A stretch of DNA of 64,000 bases, taken from the NCBI GenBank assembly GCA_021234155.1, contig JAJEKV010000005.1, positions 2,852,215 through 2,916,214 of the forward strand, in the 5' to 3' direction. Below the pieces are notes generated by a model. That model was not told the origin of the DNA, searched no databases, and worked only from the letters and a program-made list of their open reading frames with translations. This document shows, in pieces, positions 21,030-32,887 of the stretch. The stretch comes from Isoetes taiwanensis. Lineage: Eukaryota; Streptophyta; Lycopodiopsida; Isoetales; Isoetaceae. The translations under genes and the position numbers were made by a program. Within the stretch, counting starts at the first letter, position 1. Every line of letters starts with the position of its first letter.

Positions 21030-22980
21030 TAATTTTGTTCTCTCTAGCAGAAATGGAGATTTTCCACCAAGATATGATCTTATAACATGAGTGTATGTTT
21101 GGTTAACATAAGCAAAACATTTACATTTATGAAACCTCTCTTTCACTGTCATTGCTTGCTGTAATTTGCTTCACAAATAGACACAACTACAGTGATCCGA
21201 GGTGAATCTAAATTTTTATTACGCAATGCTCATAAATGTAAAATGAGATATTATTTGGGGGCTACTTCCATTTGCATCTTTTTAAACTTGCCACATTCAG
21301 GAGAGGATTACGAGGAGAAAACGGTTCAACCTTCATGGCCCACTTGAGGAATCTAATTCAGCTGCTAACCTACAAGCTAGGGAAGAAGAAGGTTCTCTAA
21401 TCGATCTATCATCGCGCGGGTATTAGAAAATCCCAAAACGCCCTCATATGTTGAAGGGTTGGCAGGTTTGTTATGCAAGGCTCGAGTGAGCTTCCCATAT
21501 GATCGGCCATATAGATGCTGCACATTTTACAGAAACGTGCGTGTAATTAGAAGACAATCTACTAATTTGTCTTTGCTTAGAAATCACCACACAAGAAGTT
21601 ATCTGCAATGCATGCTTATGACTAGTATACCCGTTCACAGCATGCCTGCCTTGCATAACTTCACTCATATCAGGCTGAATTTTCTCCTTAATTTTATAAT
21701 CAGGTCTCCTCTCAAAGACTTGCACGTTGACATGTGCCTTGTCCGTGTGTAGCAATATAGGCCTACTTTCCTCCATCTGATATTGTTCTTTACTTTGTGC
21801 ATACAAATCAACGCCTCCCTGACAGGAAATCATTTGTAGTCAGGAACAACAAAGCTATTTTTTTAATCCATACACCTAAAGAATTACACACATGTGGATG
21901 ATTGTCAACAAGTTCTGGAAGTCAGCTTGCATTCATCTTATGCTTTAAGTTTTCTTTTGCTAAATTTGCTAACTCAGAGGCTCTTCCAGCTAGATTGTTC
22001 TTGAATGGAATAAAACCCTGCATAATCAATCTTACTTAGTAACCTAAGGACTCATTTGCTACTTGAACATAAGGAACATGGAAAGTATTTCAAATTTATC
22101 TAGCTACACCAAATTGCTTCTCTTTTTCTTAAGATGATGTTTTACTAAGTAGTTTTTTTCTCCATGAACATGAAATCTCATCATTTGTTTTCAAAAACTG
22201 AGTTCAAATCAAAAGTAAATGCTCTTAAGTTGGCATTTCAATCAGGGATTGGGTATGCTAGGAGCACAGTTTAAAATTGTAGTTATACATCAATCAAATC
22301 TCACACACCTAAAGCCAAAATATTATTAGGGACAAAATAGGGGAGGATGCAAATGGTACTTCATAAGCCCCATATTGACTCTGCCCGAAGCAAAAGCTTG
22401 GTCTACAGGTGGGTGCCGCTTGCTAGGACGTGGCACCAGTTGTTGTCTGTCCAAGTTCTCATATCCCGTTCTAGCTGTTTGAGCGTACAGGAAATCTCTT
22501 CCTTGTGGTCGAGACTCCACAGTCTAAAAAGAACCACAAGCATTAACTCCTCTTAGTGCCTTCCATCAAAAAAGAATTAATCTTTAGTTAAGGAAAGCAT
22601 ATCATATACTCGCAGAAGGATCTGATCCATTGTACATATTATTAACCTTTATATTGATCCTTAAGTTTAAAATTTATTACATCATTTCCAGCTCACAATA
22701 CAGGATAGATGAACCAAAGCTTTTTAACTGTGTTCACTCATAGAATTGCCAACACACTATCTCTCATCATTAGACATAGACAACATACAAATCCATGGAA
22801 CATGCAAGGATCTCCATGCACCAATCAGCAACTGACCAAGAGTTCAATGTCTTATGCTTGATTGCAAAATCTGAAAACGGATATAAAGTACAGCAACATA
22901 ATATTTAAACATGCTGAAAGAGAATACGCCCTCAATACCATAAAATTAATGGCAGCACCCACATCTACTTGTGTCTGATC
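21030..22980. other. non-coding, nothing recognised
   Basis: Only short frames on both strands; none shows a domain. No RNA gene or element end was identified. Confidence 0.35.
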
Positions 22981-22997
22981 TACTCTGAGGCAGATCA

Positions 22998-23040
22998 AAA
23001 CACACACGCGCGCGCGCGCACGCACGCACGCACACACAAA
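22998..23040. repeat. CA/CG microsatellite
   Basis: Alternating CACACACG, CGCGCGCG, CACGCACGCACG and CACACACA tracts form a purine-pyrimidine alternating stretch of about 40 bp. Confidence 0.85.
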
Positions 23041-23284
23041 AAATCTGATAGACTTGTTGGTCCCCATAGATGTTAAAGTTAAATTTGACACAACTACAAT
23101 TCTGGGATCATAATATGCCTTTGCATTCTAGTTTTCTTATAACATGAGGGGTAGACGGACAATAGATGAGATATTGCATTTTTACACATGGCATGTAATG
23201 ACAACATGAATATTTTATGGGGTGTGATATGGATGGGAGTAGTGCAATGATTGTATAATGGTGCTTACAAAATTGGCTATAAAG

Positions 23285-23590
23285 AACCTTAAAATATCAC
23301 ACCCCTTTAGAGAACCATACATATATCACACCCTTTTAAAGAACCATACATCCTTTAAAGAAAACCTCCTTAAAAACTACACTTACTTATAAACCACACC
23401 TCCAAAAACTACACCTCCTTAAAAACACCACCACCTCAAAAACAAAAACCACAGTTCTTTTAATAGAAAACATACTTCCTTAAAAAACCACACCTCCTAA
23501 AAACAAAAACCACAGCTCCTAAAAAAAATAACAGTGGGCGTTCCTTGTCCACTTAAAAAACAACACCATCAATTAGTAAAACCACGCCTC
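23285..23590. repeat. low-complexity A/C-rich tract
   Basis: Irregular repeats of AACCACACCTCCTTAAAAA and related words. No coding or terminal signature. Confidence 0.65.
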
Positions 23591-23597
23591 CACAGAT

Positions 23598-24322
23598 CTA
23601 CATGTAGGTTTTTCTGTGATCTCTGAATAAAATACATGTGGACCAAAAAAAACTAATGATTTCAATAGTGGACCAAAAATTGGGGTCAGTGTGGTAAAAG
23701 ACACTCTCTGAAGGGAGTTGATTGTCCATCTTATCTTCCGCAGCCTGTAACTCCTTCAGGTATATAGACACTTCCTTCTTATTATTCTCCATCATAATAT
23801 TCACAGCAGCCGTAACACGAGCAGAGCGTATACTAGATGTCATATCATGCTTTATCCAATCACTAAAGCGTGCACGTGACACATGAGCAATTGTATCACT
23901 AGAGGTCCAAGGAGCAGGAGGAGGCAGAAGACCCACAGAAGAGGAAGGAGTAGAAGGCAAAAATCCCACAGAGGTAGATGGAAAATGGGAAGCACGAGGA
24001 CTGGGATGTACAGGAGAACAAGGACCCGCAGTAGCAGCAGACGAGGAAGCAGTGAGAGGCAAAATTGTTGCAAATTAGTGGATGCACTAGCAGAAGGATG
24101 TGCAAAAGCAAGAGGATTGAGACGTGAGTTAGCAAGCAGAGAAGGAGGAATTACAGAAGCACCAGATTGTATAGGGGAGGCAGAAACTGAAGAAAAAGCC
24201 ATGGAAGCAGAATTGACAGAAGAAATAACAACTGAGGAAGACATACCAGGGTTAACCATAGAGGCCGAAATGGGAAACCCTAAATCCGGCACTGATTCCG
24301 ATGTTGGGCTGCCTGATGCCAT
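23598..24322 (-). pseudogene. unrecognised Ser/Pro-rich protein, frame-disrupted
   Basis: Two minus-strand frames overlap: 24322-23852, starting MASGSPTSESVPDLG, and 24062-23598. A shift near 24060 would join a Ser/Ala-rich N-terminus to a Pro/Ser segment and then to a helical part (HVSRARFSDWIKHDM, NKKEVSIYLKELQAAEDK). The order of disordered region then charged helices could suit a retroelement gag-like protein, but no diagnostic motif is present. Its first codons lie in the repeated block that starts unit A and also begins units B and C. Confidence 0.3.
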
Positions 24323-25020
24323 ACATCGACGGAAAGCTTACAGTCCGAACTTTCCAAAGCACGAAAAATCGTCCAAATCCGACACCCGAGGAGAAAGATA
24401 CACACAGAAATGGCACACGATGCCTCACATGGTGCCTCACTGCGACCACTCTATTGTTTCAGGGAAACTCTGATATTGTTGAAACTCTAATGTTGTAATG
24501 AAACAGTGTGATATTTTATGTTCTAACGAAACAGTGTTCATGTTTTAAATTTAATGTGATATCACTTGACGGCGCCACCAAATCACCACCTGAAAATTTC
24601 GGCTGAAATCACTTAAAAAGCACTTAGAAAAAATCTCCTATAATCTTTAACTAATTTTTGGCGGGTGAAGGTTACGACTCCACCAACCATCTTATGAATC
24701 AACTCATAGAGGGTGGCCTTGAGGTTCTCGAACCGTAAAATCTGGTTATGTTACATTCTGCCGCCAGGCCAATAGTCCTGAATATATAATGCTGAAGACA
24801 ATTGTTGAATTCGTATATATTCCATATAAACCTTATGTTAGGATGTCCTAACTGCAGAAACATTTTCCTTTGGAAACAAATCAAGATTGAAAGGGATATT
24901 TAATGGTAAGGACAAAATCTGATATGTATTTTTGTGCTAAAAATATTCAATGGCATTATGTTGAACGTATTTGGTCGGGTCTTATAGGAAAAAGGTCAAC
25001 ACAATTAGTTAGTATTTAAC

Positions 25021-25080
25021 TTCTATTGTTAACTTTCAAATCTCAAAATGACACAATTAGTTAATATTTAACTTCACCAG
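25021..25080. repeat. complex 5' junction and target duplication of LINE-1
   Basis: TTCTATTGTTAACTTT with AAATCTCAAAATG occurs at 25021-25050 and, with one mismatch, at 26611-26640, flanking the LINE. Between the left copy and the LINE lies an extra 25-bp copy of upstream target sequence (ACACAATTAGTTAATATTTA and ACTTC). The uninterrupted paralogous site is at about 48750-48790 in unit B. Confidence 0.65.
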
Positions 25081-26614
25081 GGCTGCCCTCTATCCCCGAC
25101 GCTCTTCGGCTTGTACATTGACCAGCTAGAAGAATGGCTAGCTGAGCACGGAGGGGGAGGTGCTCAGTTGATGCACCACATAATCCGGCAACTCATATAT
25201 GCTGATGATGTTGACCCGCTCGCATCTACCCCAGAGGACATGCAACGCCACCTGGATGCTTTGGACACTTTCTGCCAATTCACTGACATGAGAGTTAACT
25301 TGGCCAAGACAAGGGTGTCTTCTTGGTCCCATCATCCCGCACCACGCCTTCCCTCATTCACTTACCAAGGGGTAGTGGAGGTGGCTCGATCTTATAAGTA
25401 TTTGGGCATTGAGTTTTCTACTACCACACACCGGGATGCATCCATCGTTACGGGTCACCGGTCGGAAAGCCCCCAGATGCAATGCAAAACAACAGGCCAC
25501 AAGGCGTAGTTGTATGCATGGGGTCACCAGCACACTTGTTCGGGGCCTTGGTTGAACCGGTCCTCCTCTATGGGGCAGAAGTGTGGGGGCCGTGATATCC
25601 CTCACCACTTGGAACGATCTAGAGCAGTGTACGTAAGGCCTTCTTGGCCCGGCACCGGGAGTGAAATCCACGGTCCCATATCGATCTTGCTCCGGAGACG
25701 GGCTTCCTTCCATTCTGAGGGGTCGCTACTGAACGTCCACATTATTTACTTCCGAGGAAGGTGGTGGCTATGGATGAAGCCCGGCTGCCCAACCTTGCTT
25801 TGGCGATGGCGATGGGCCCGCGCAGACAACTCAAAGCCTCTTTGGAAAGACAAGCAAGCCCGGTGGTTCGCTATGGAATGTGCGTGCAATAGATGTGGAC
25901 CGGCATACACCGGCAGAAGGGAACGCCCGCCTTGAAGCGATGCCCGATGTTTGCTTCATGGCCAAGCTTTGGGATGCGCGAGGCCCCGTCACATGTCAAG
26001 GTGGCAAATTATCGACGGCGGTTAATCCCATGCTCAATGGGGCCCACACCACTACCGCCACACCCATCTACCCGCGAAAAGCGCGGGTAATTGCTTCCAT
26101 TCGCCCGACAGTGCACACCACCTCGCATTGAGGCGAGGGAGATGGATTCGGGCGCAGCGTGAGGGCCGAGTCCGCCGATCGCCACCAGCGCCATTGAGGG
26201 ATGAAAGTCACGCCCTCCCCCTGTCCAGGCGACGTGAGCATATCCGGGCTCGGTATGCTCGGGTTAGTTGTGCCCCATCGCCTTGCATGAGCTACCCGAG
26301 CACGGCCTCTGTAGGCTTGTTGGGATCAGACCTCAGGAGGTAATGGATACGCGGACTCGCTTATGCCCCCGTCCGACATTAACCTCAGCAGTACTTGTGA
26401 TTATGTATATAATCAGCAAGTATGTCAAGCATCCTTATTGCTACTAAGGTTTTTCCCCCGAAAACCCTTCGGGGCGGGGGTTTTTTAATCCTGGTAGTAA
26501 TACGCCTGCTGCTCTCTCTTTGTACTTGGGTCCCATAGGCCAGTTGGTCTCCGTGGACGATAAAATCATATTCTATTCTATTCTATTCTATTCTATTCTA
26601 TTCTATTCTATTCT
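25078..26614 (+). mobile_element. LINE-1: 5'-truncated non-LTR retrotransposon
   Basis: The element begins inside the reverse-transcriptase domain: GCPLSPTLFGLYIDQLEEWL (about 25081-25140), the catalytic box YADDVDPLAS (about 25198), then TFCQFTDMRVNLAKT and KYLGIEFSTTTHRD. After about 25500 the frame shifts repeatedly and thumb/C-terminal sequence continues to about 26340. The 3' end has a GGTTTTCCCCC...GGGGGTTTTTT stem region (about 26450-26487), the conserved word GGACGATAAAATCATA, and a tail of eight or more TTCTA repeats. Reverse transcriptase copies the element RNA at the nicked target. It is absent from the paralogous site in unit B. Confidence 0.85.
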
Positions 26615-26617
26615 ATT
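26570..26617 (+). repeat. (TTCTA)n tail of LINE-1
   Basis: The pentanucleotide repeat directly abuts target sequence, marking the 3' end of the LINE. The minus-oriented LINE-3 has the complementary TAGAA tail at its own 3' end. Confidence 0.85.
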
Positions 26618-27364
26618 GTTAACTTTAAAATCTCAAAATGAATTTGGTATTTGAGATGCCAACGGTTCTTTTGTTTGGGAAATGATGATGCTTGATCATG
26701 ATGATTGGCAAGTGAAAACCATCTTTAACTTCTAAGTTATACATTATGTCTTGCAAGTCACAACAATAAATTTTGAGCCTAGCTCCTCCTGGATTTATTT
26801 ATACCGTGAAGAACTTTACTCGGTGGCATCCTAGCTTTTTGGGCACTCAGTCTCACTAAATTAAAAAGGAAATTATGCTATTGAGAATTAGATTCACATT
26901 GCCATTTCCCAAACAAAATATACCAATCTAATTTTTTCTTGCTTCCATCCCAATCACCCTAGCAACTACATTGGTGGGTGGAAATCCCATAATATCTTTT
27001 TTGAGATGGTACTAACGTTTAAATTTTTTTTATTATCTGCATTTATATTGAGAGTGGAAATTTTGTAGTCATCATTAGAAACAATAACTCTGTATCCTTA
27101 AAATGTGCATGGAAACACGAAAAGAAATCGGATTCATACACGACATCTTCAAGAGAACATTGCATTATCATGATTGATCGTTAATAGTGGGTTAAATAAT
27201 TCCATATGTTTAGAATCAAAGAAATTTATTATGGCGGCCTCAGGGATATACCGTATGAAGTTGTCGTATACATTCACAGACAGAAGCCCTCAATTCTGCC
27301 TAATGATCATATCTTAAAGAAGCTCAATCTAATCTTCAAAATGCATATTCGCCTTCAATTCAAA

Positions 27365-27600
27365 AAGGGATGTTATTGATCCATCAAATGAGATGCAAAT
27401 GCATAATCATCATCTTCCAAAAGCAATGCTTCTGCATTTTCTTTCAAGAATAATTGTTTCAACCCTGGGTCATTACTCCTAAAATAATGAGTACATTCAG
27501 TATGCTGGGGTAACCATTTAGCACCATATAGAGACACAAAGAGAGCAAGGTATAAATCTAGCTAAGGCTTTTGCATCTTTGATGTCATATATGCTGGCCA
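27365..27600 (-). pseudogene. conserved unrecognised ORF fragment (unit A copy)
   Basis: The minus strand reads VSLYGAKWLPQHTECTHYF, LKQLFLKENAEALLLEDDDY and AFASHL, and stays open further upstream with IYDIKDAKALA. The unit B copy (49512-49760) conserves nearly all of these residues. I do not recognise the family. The conservation suggests it was once coding, possibly a captured exon. There is no start and no neighbouring exon that I can assign. Confidence 0.4.
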
Positions 27601-28020
27601 TCAATGGATTATATGAGCTAGTCTCTCATGACGTACATATGTTTGTCAACATGATGTACAGACCTTAGGGACATCAATACATTATGTGTTTTTTGGTCTT
27701 GACATGGCATGATCCTTTAATATTGATTTAAATAGTGATATGGAATTCATTGAATCTTGCCTTTTTGCATCCCATTCCATCACGAAAAATATGCATATCA
27801 ATATCCATATTGTGACACATTTGATCGAATCTTTTGCCAAATTCGATGTTCCAGTTCCTCCTCTTTACTTTATTCTTATGTTATGAGTACTTTTTCAACT
27901 TTTTGGTGCGCCATGTCACCATGGTAGACACTCTAAACACATATCGTGCTGCCACAGTTATGGTGATGCTACCTATTTCCTTAAATCATTAAGATATTAT
28001 TTTTTGCCCCCATCTTTAGA

Positions 28021-31000
28021 ATAGAATATAATAGAATAGAATAGAATATGATTTTATCGTCCACAGAGACCAACTGGCCTATGGGACCCAAGTACAAAGA
28101 GAGAGCAAGCGGCCGATATTACTACCGGATTAAAAAAACCCACCAAGGGTTTTAGGGGAAAACCTTAGTAGCAATAAGGATCTTGACATACCGCACAATG
28201 TCGCAATCGTGGGGGCATAACCGAACCACAGATCCATTACCTCCCTGAGGTACGATCCCAACAAGCCTACCAGAGGTCGTGGCTCGATAGCTCATGCAAG
28301 GCCCGATGGGGCACAACTAACCGAGCATACCGAGCCCGATATGCTCAGACACGGACAAACGCCCGGAGGGCGTGACTTTCATCCTCAATGGCGCCTCGCT
28401 GGCGGATCGGCGGACTCTTGCCCTCACGCTGCTCCCCGAATCCATCTCCCCTGCCTCAATGCGGGAGGTGGTGTGCACTGTCGCGAATGGGAAGCAATCA
28501 CCCCTGCGCTTTTCATGGGTAGATGGGTGCAATGGTAGTGGTGTGGCCCCTCGTGAGCATGGGATTAACCTGGCTGTCCGATAATTTTCCACCTTGACAT
28601 GTGACAGGGGCCTCAGATCCAAAGCTTGGCCATGAAGCAAGCATCCAAGTCTTTGCTTCAAGGCAGCGCAGCTTCCTTCGGTGTATGCGACCGGTCCACA
28701 TCTCAGTGTGCCTGCACATTCCATAGCGAAACCACTGGGCTTGCTTGTCTTCCAAAGAAGGCTTTGAGTCGCCAAGGGCCCATCGCCCCTTCGCCAAAGC
28801 AAGGTTGGGCACCGAAGCTTCATCCATAGCCACCACCTTCCGAAGTAAATAATGTAACGTTCAGTAGCGACCCTCTATAATGGAAGGAAGCCCGTCTCCC
28901 GGAGCAAGATCTCGATATGGGACCGTGATTTCACTCCCAAAGCCCGCCAAGAAGGCCTTCTCAGACCGCTCTAGATCGCTCCAAGTGGTGAGGGATATCA
29001 CCGCCCCCACACTTCCCCATAGAGGAGGACCGGTTCAACCAAGGCCCCCAACAAGTGTGCCCGGTGACCCCATGCATATAGCTCGCCTTGTGACTTTGTT
29101 TTGCATTGCATACGTGGCTTTCCGACTGCAGTGACCATTAAACTCGATGGATGCATCCCAATGTGTGGTAGTAGAAAACTCAATGCCCAAATACTTATAA
29201 GTCTCGAGCCACCTCCACTACCGCCTCGGTAAGTGAATGAGGGAAGGCGTGGTGCCTGGATGATGGGACCAGCAGAACCCTTTGTTGGCCAAGTTAACTC
29301 TCGCGTCGAAATTGGGCGTAAAGTGTCCAAAGCATCCGTGTGGCGTTGCATGTCCTCTTCCGGGTATATCGCGGCGAGGTCAACATCATCGATATATGAG
29401 TTGCCGGATTATGTGGTGCATCAATCGAAGCGCCCTCCCCTCCAGGTCACTGACTAGCCATTCTTCTAGCCGGTCAATGTACAAGCCGAAGAGCTGCCGG
29501 GGATAGAGGGCAGCCTGGCGCACCCAATGCTACTAACAACGGGCTCCCCGACAATTGTGAGACGACGAGGAGCAAGCCTCAGATAGTCTCGTATATAGCA
29601 TTCTCGCAAGTCGACGGGGGTCCCTAGTCGCCTCAATCGTCCCACAACTTATCCCGAGGCACCGTGTCAAAAGCCTTTGTGAAATCCACAAAGCAACAAG
29701 CATGCATTCTCGGCCGATTCCGGCTATCCTCTATGAGTGTTCGCAGAGTGAAGATATGGTCAATAGTAGAATGCCTGGGCGAAGCCACTCGCGGTGAGAG
29801 CCCACACTTCTCCATCCTCTCGCCTAAAGTGTCAATCCGCCAAGAATCCCTAAGTAAAGCAACTTGGCAAAGACAGAACCCACCATAATGGTGCGATAGT
29901 TGGTCGGGCCGCGGGGGTCCCCGCTTATATATGGGCACAACTCTACCGGTAGTCCAATGCGGGGGAAGCCTTCTTGCAATGCCCTCGTTGAAGAGTGCCG
30001 GAGAACCCAAGACCATTGGGGCCCGCCCATTTGAGAAGCTCTGCCGATACCATCCAAATCTGCTTTGCTTCCCCTGCGAAGGGGCGTTGCGGGCCCATTA
30101 TGACATCCCCTTCAAAGAATGACCCGTGCTAGGTCCGTCTCATGGAGGTACTGGTGCCCGGCTTCCCATTGGGTCATACAAACCGCCGCAAGTATCTCAC
30201 CCATTGTTCCGGGTAATATTTTCTCGTGGGTCGTGCAGGGCTTACTCAAGACCTTTCTCTAGAAGGCCCTAGGGTGGCGGTCTATAAGACCAAACATCTC
30301 AGGCTGAGTTCAAGGTACCCGTGGCTTTCTTGGTCTTGAGGAAGGAGCGGTATTGACACCGACGGCTCATGCGGCTAATGGTGGGGTCTAGCACTTGGCG
30401 GAGCCATCGCTTCAGCTCCCGACATTTGTCATCGAACCCGGATTGGGGGAAGGTGGTTGCAGCCCCTATGGATCGCCGAGCGGCCTCTCCCAAAGCATCT
30501 GGCCCCTACCCTCGAAGGGAGCCGGTTCACCAGGTTGCTCACAAGTTGAAGTGTGGGGAGTTGCGGCACTCCCGCAACTCATGCTCAAGCATCCTCGCAT
30601 AGACCGCCACATGATCATAGTCCGTGACGCAACCGCAGGGTACATGGGGTTTGGGGCAATGGGTGCTCGGGTTGGCCCGCCAATCTATCTGCAAGAACAG
30701 GGCCGATGGTCGGAGTCTACTTCGCCCCTACCACTTGTCCCGACAATCGGCGAGTGATCAAGTGTAGGCATTGCTCGCCTCTGCTAGCACGCAATCCACC
30801 ACACCGGTGCCGCCCCTTGGTTCTCCTCTCCCGTCTACAAGTGAAGCCGGCCGGAGGATGGCCACTGCGTGCCCATTGCAAATGACCAGGTCAAAGATAC
30901 TGCCCAGAAACAGCAGCCGGGCCATACCGTGTCACCGGTCGTCATCCGGACGCCCTTTGGCCAAACCATCTCTCAAGGTCCATTTGCAACACATCCTCGC

Positions 31001-32855
31001 CTAGAGGTGCTAATTTTGGGATCCGCTCAGCCTCGCGGCGCCAAGATTGAAATCTCCAAGCAACATGACCTTGCCCAATTGTTCAGACTTCGCTATATGT
31101 CATCATATAGATCGATATAGGGCTCCCCGCCTCGCCCACATCCAAGTGCTTGTGGTAAAGTTGCTGTTTCAAAGATGGGGAAGTAGCAAGTCGCCACAAA
31201 GAGAGGGCTGCCATCACGTTTCAAGACTCGCACTCCACGTGTATCTCAGTGCCCGTCCGCTTTGCACATGGGAGACCGATTGGGCCAAGGTCGCGGGTAG
31301 TAACACGCATTCCTTCCTCCTGGTCCTCGCTTTCCTGCACTCATTGAAGACGGAGTAGCACCGGTATCCCGGCAAATCGTAGCTCAGGACCAAAGATGTT
31401 CCCATGTTTCCATGAGGAAGATAAGGTCCATGTTCATGGCGGCAATTGAGATCGCCCCTTACGCCATGAAAAGCCACGGCAATTCCGTGATACCACGGCC
31501 GAGGCACGATCCCTATTTAGTGGCATGCATCGCCACTTCAGTCCGGGTGGTAGTGGTGGTCCTGTGGGAAGCGGAAGATGTGGATGCTCAGGCCGGCCAA
31601 AGGCCCCTCGTAGGGACTCGAGGGGCGGAGTGCCAGCATCCCCTGCTTGGCCGCCTTGAATTCCCGCATCCTTCCCCCGACCAGCCCCTGCCCCTCCATG
31701 TATCGCAGTCCCTCGACTTTGGCCAGCTCACGCCTTCGGTCTTCTTTGGTGGGGTCAAGTCCCGGCCAACGTCTGAGCCGCCCCTTCAACTTCCGGGTCC
31801 CGACGCAGATGGCCACCCGCCTGCACACTCTCAACCGGTGGAAGATGACCACCCTGGGCGACAGGGCGCCGGGATTCCATGACGACTTCGCCTTTCCAAT
31901 GGTCACAGGCCGGGAACATCATCCGTCCAAGATCCGTGGTTCGAGCTCCGGGAAGTGAGATGTTCTCCACTCCTCCGGCCGCCTCGCGACTACCACATTG
32001 CAGCTTCTGGCTCTCGCTCCTGAGTTCGGCGGGGCCGCACTGTGTGGTTGAGGTGGGTGAGGCATAGGCCGGGGCCGGGCGCCGGGTGGTGGCGGCCCGG
32101 GCGTGATCCGGTGTGTCCGCAAAGCATGTGTTCCGTGTTGACGCCATGTAGGCTGGTGGGTTCGCTGGGTTGGTGTGTTCTTTGTCGTGGTTTTCTTCTC
32201 CTGAGTCCGGAGCTCAGCTCTTGCGTAACGTTGTTATGTCTTGCCATCTCCCCGCTGCAATGGCGGAGTTGCTCATGTGCCTCGGCATGGAGACCCCTTG
32301 CCTTGCCGGGCAATCGGCCGCCCGGCTCCCGAGCTCCCCCGGCTCGTGCTTTAAATCCTTGCCCGGGCCGCAATTACGCCCGGCTAGCTTCCAGCAGCCC
32401 GAATCCTTGTCTCACAAAGGTGGCCTCGCAACCTCCTCGGCAGAGGGCGCCTGTGCTCGTGTCGCGGCCTTAGCCTCCCCAACCTCGCTCGATCCGGTGA
32501 CGAGGTTACGAAAGTGTCTCCCTCGGGTGTCTACACCCCTCATATCTGCAAGCTCCTGCTGGTATTCTTTGTTCGTCAAATTGTAGCAGAGTGGATGCTA
32601 TCATCTCGCCTCGTCGTACGCGATCCTCTGAATACGCGATTCGCCGCTTTTCGCACCAATCGGCGCAACATCCGAGATGTTATGTTCTCCACCTCTGTCG
32701 GGAGGTCTGCAAGGCATGCACTGTTGGCCTCAACCCTCGCCTGGATGCGGCTCCAAGGTTCGACTGGCGGATTGCCTGTGTGGCCCGCCTGTCGGGTCGA
32801 CTGGGCCTTGGCTCGGGCCTCCCTCTTCATGGAAGACGTCTCTCCCTCTGCGCGA
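28021..32855 (-). mobile_element. LINE-3: near full-length non-LTR retrotransposon
   Basis: Boundaries come from the uninterrupted paralogous site in unit B (about 51380, CATCTTTAGAGGAGCTCTAT). The element reads on the minus strand, with its TAGAA-type tail and GGACGATAAAATCATA word at 28021-28065. From 5' to 3': ORF1-like frames (32887-31538), an endonuclease-like region (about 31507-30750, RGDLNCRHEHGPYLPHGN), and reverse transcriptase. RT landmarks are WTTGRVVPIYKRGPPRP (about 29960), FVDFTKAFDTVPRDKLW (about 29660), LFGLYIDRLEEWL (about 29480) and a YIDDVDLA catalytic box (about 29390). All frames are broken by small indels. It is the same family as LINE-1 and LINE-2. Confidence 0.85.
29633..30016 (-). 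pseudogene. LINE-3 reverse transcriptase, fingers and palm start
   Basis: The longest RT frame of LINE-3 contains PPHWTTGRVVPIYKRG, then STIDHIFTLRTLIEDS and CCFVDFTKAFDTVPRDKLW. These correspond to the RT motifs running up to the first catalytic Asp (in FVDFTKAFD). The frame closes at 29633, before the YIDD box downstream, so the enzyme is split by frameshifts. Confidence 0.8.
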
Positions 32856-32887
32856 GGAGCTTTATAGTAATAGTACTTTTTCGTCAA
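31538..32887 (-). pseudogene. LINE-3 ORF1-like region
   Basis: Successive minus-strand frames (32887-32576, 32373-31990, 31906-31538) are rich in Arg, Pro, Glu and Ala, with MKREARAKAQSTRQAG and LDPTKEDRRRELAKVEGLRY. Basic, low-complexity proteins upstream of EN-RT are usual for LINE ORF1 (RNA-binding). No zinc knuckle or RRM is visible. The first frame begins at the element boundary and may include flanking bases. Confidence 0.45.

Noticed and set aside
20718-21032. Overlapping ORFs of about 95-104 codons on both strands
   Set aside because: They cross the 113-nt hairpin and share no motif with known proteins.
23883-24473. 196-codon plus-strand ORF rich in Arg and Glu
   Set aside because: It is antisense to the Ser/Pro-rich frame. 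Its charged composition is the expected complement of Ser/Pro/Leu codons, and it crosses the unit boundary.
28317-28836. Long minus-strand ORFs at the LINE-3 3' end as a separate gene
   Set aside because: They align with the C-terminal part of LINE-1 (25.8-26.3 kb), so they belong to the LINE.
32042-32586. Plus-strand ORFs of about 140 codons at 32.0-32.6 kb
   Set aside because: They lie antisense to the ORF1-like part of LINE-3 in GC-rich sequence where several frames are open by chance.
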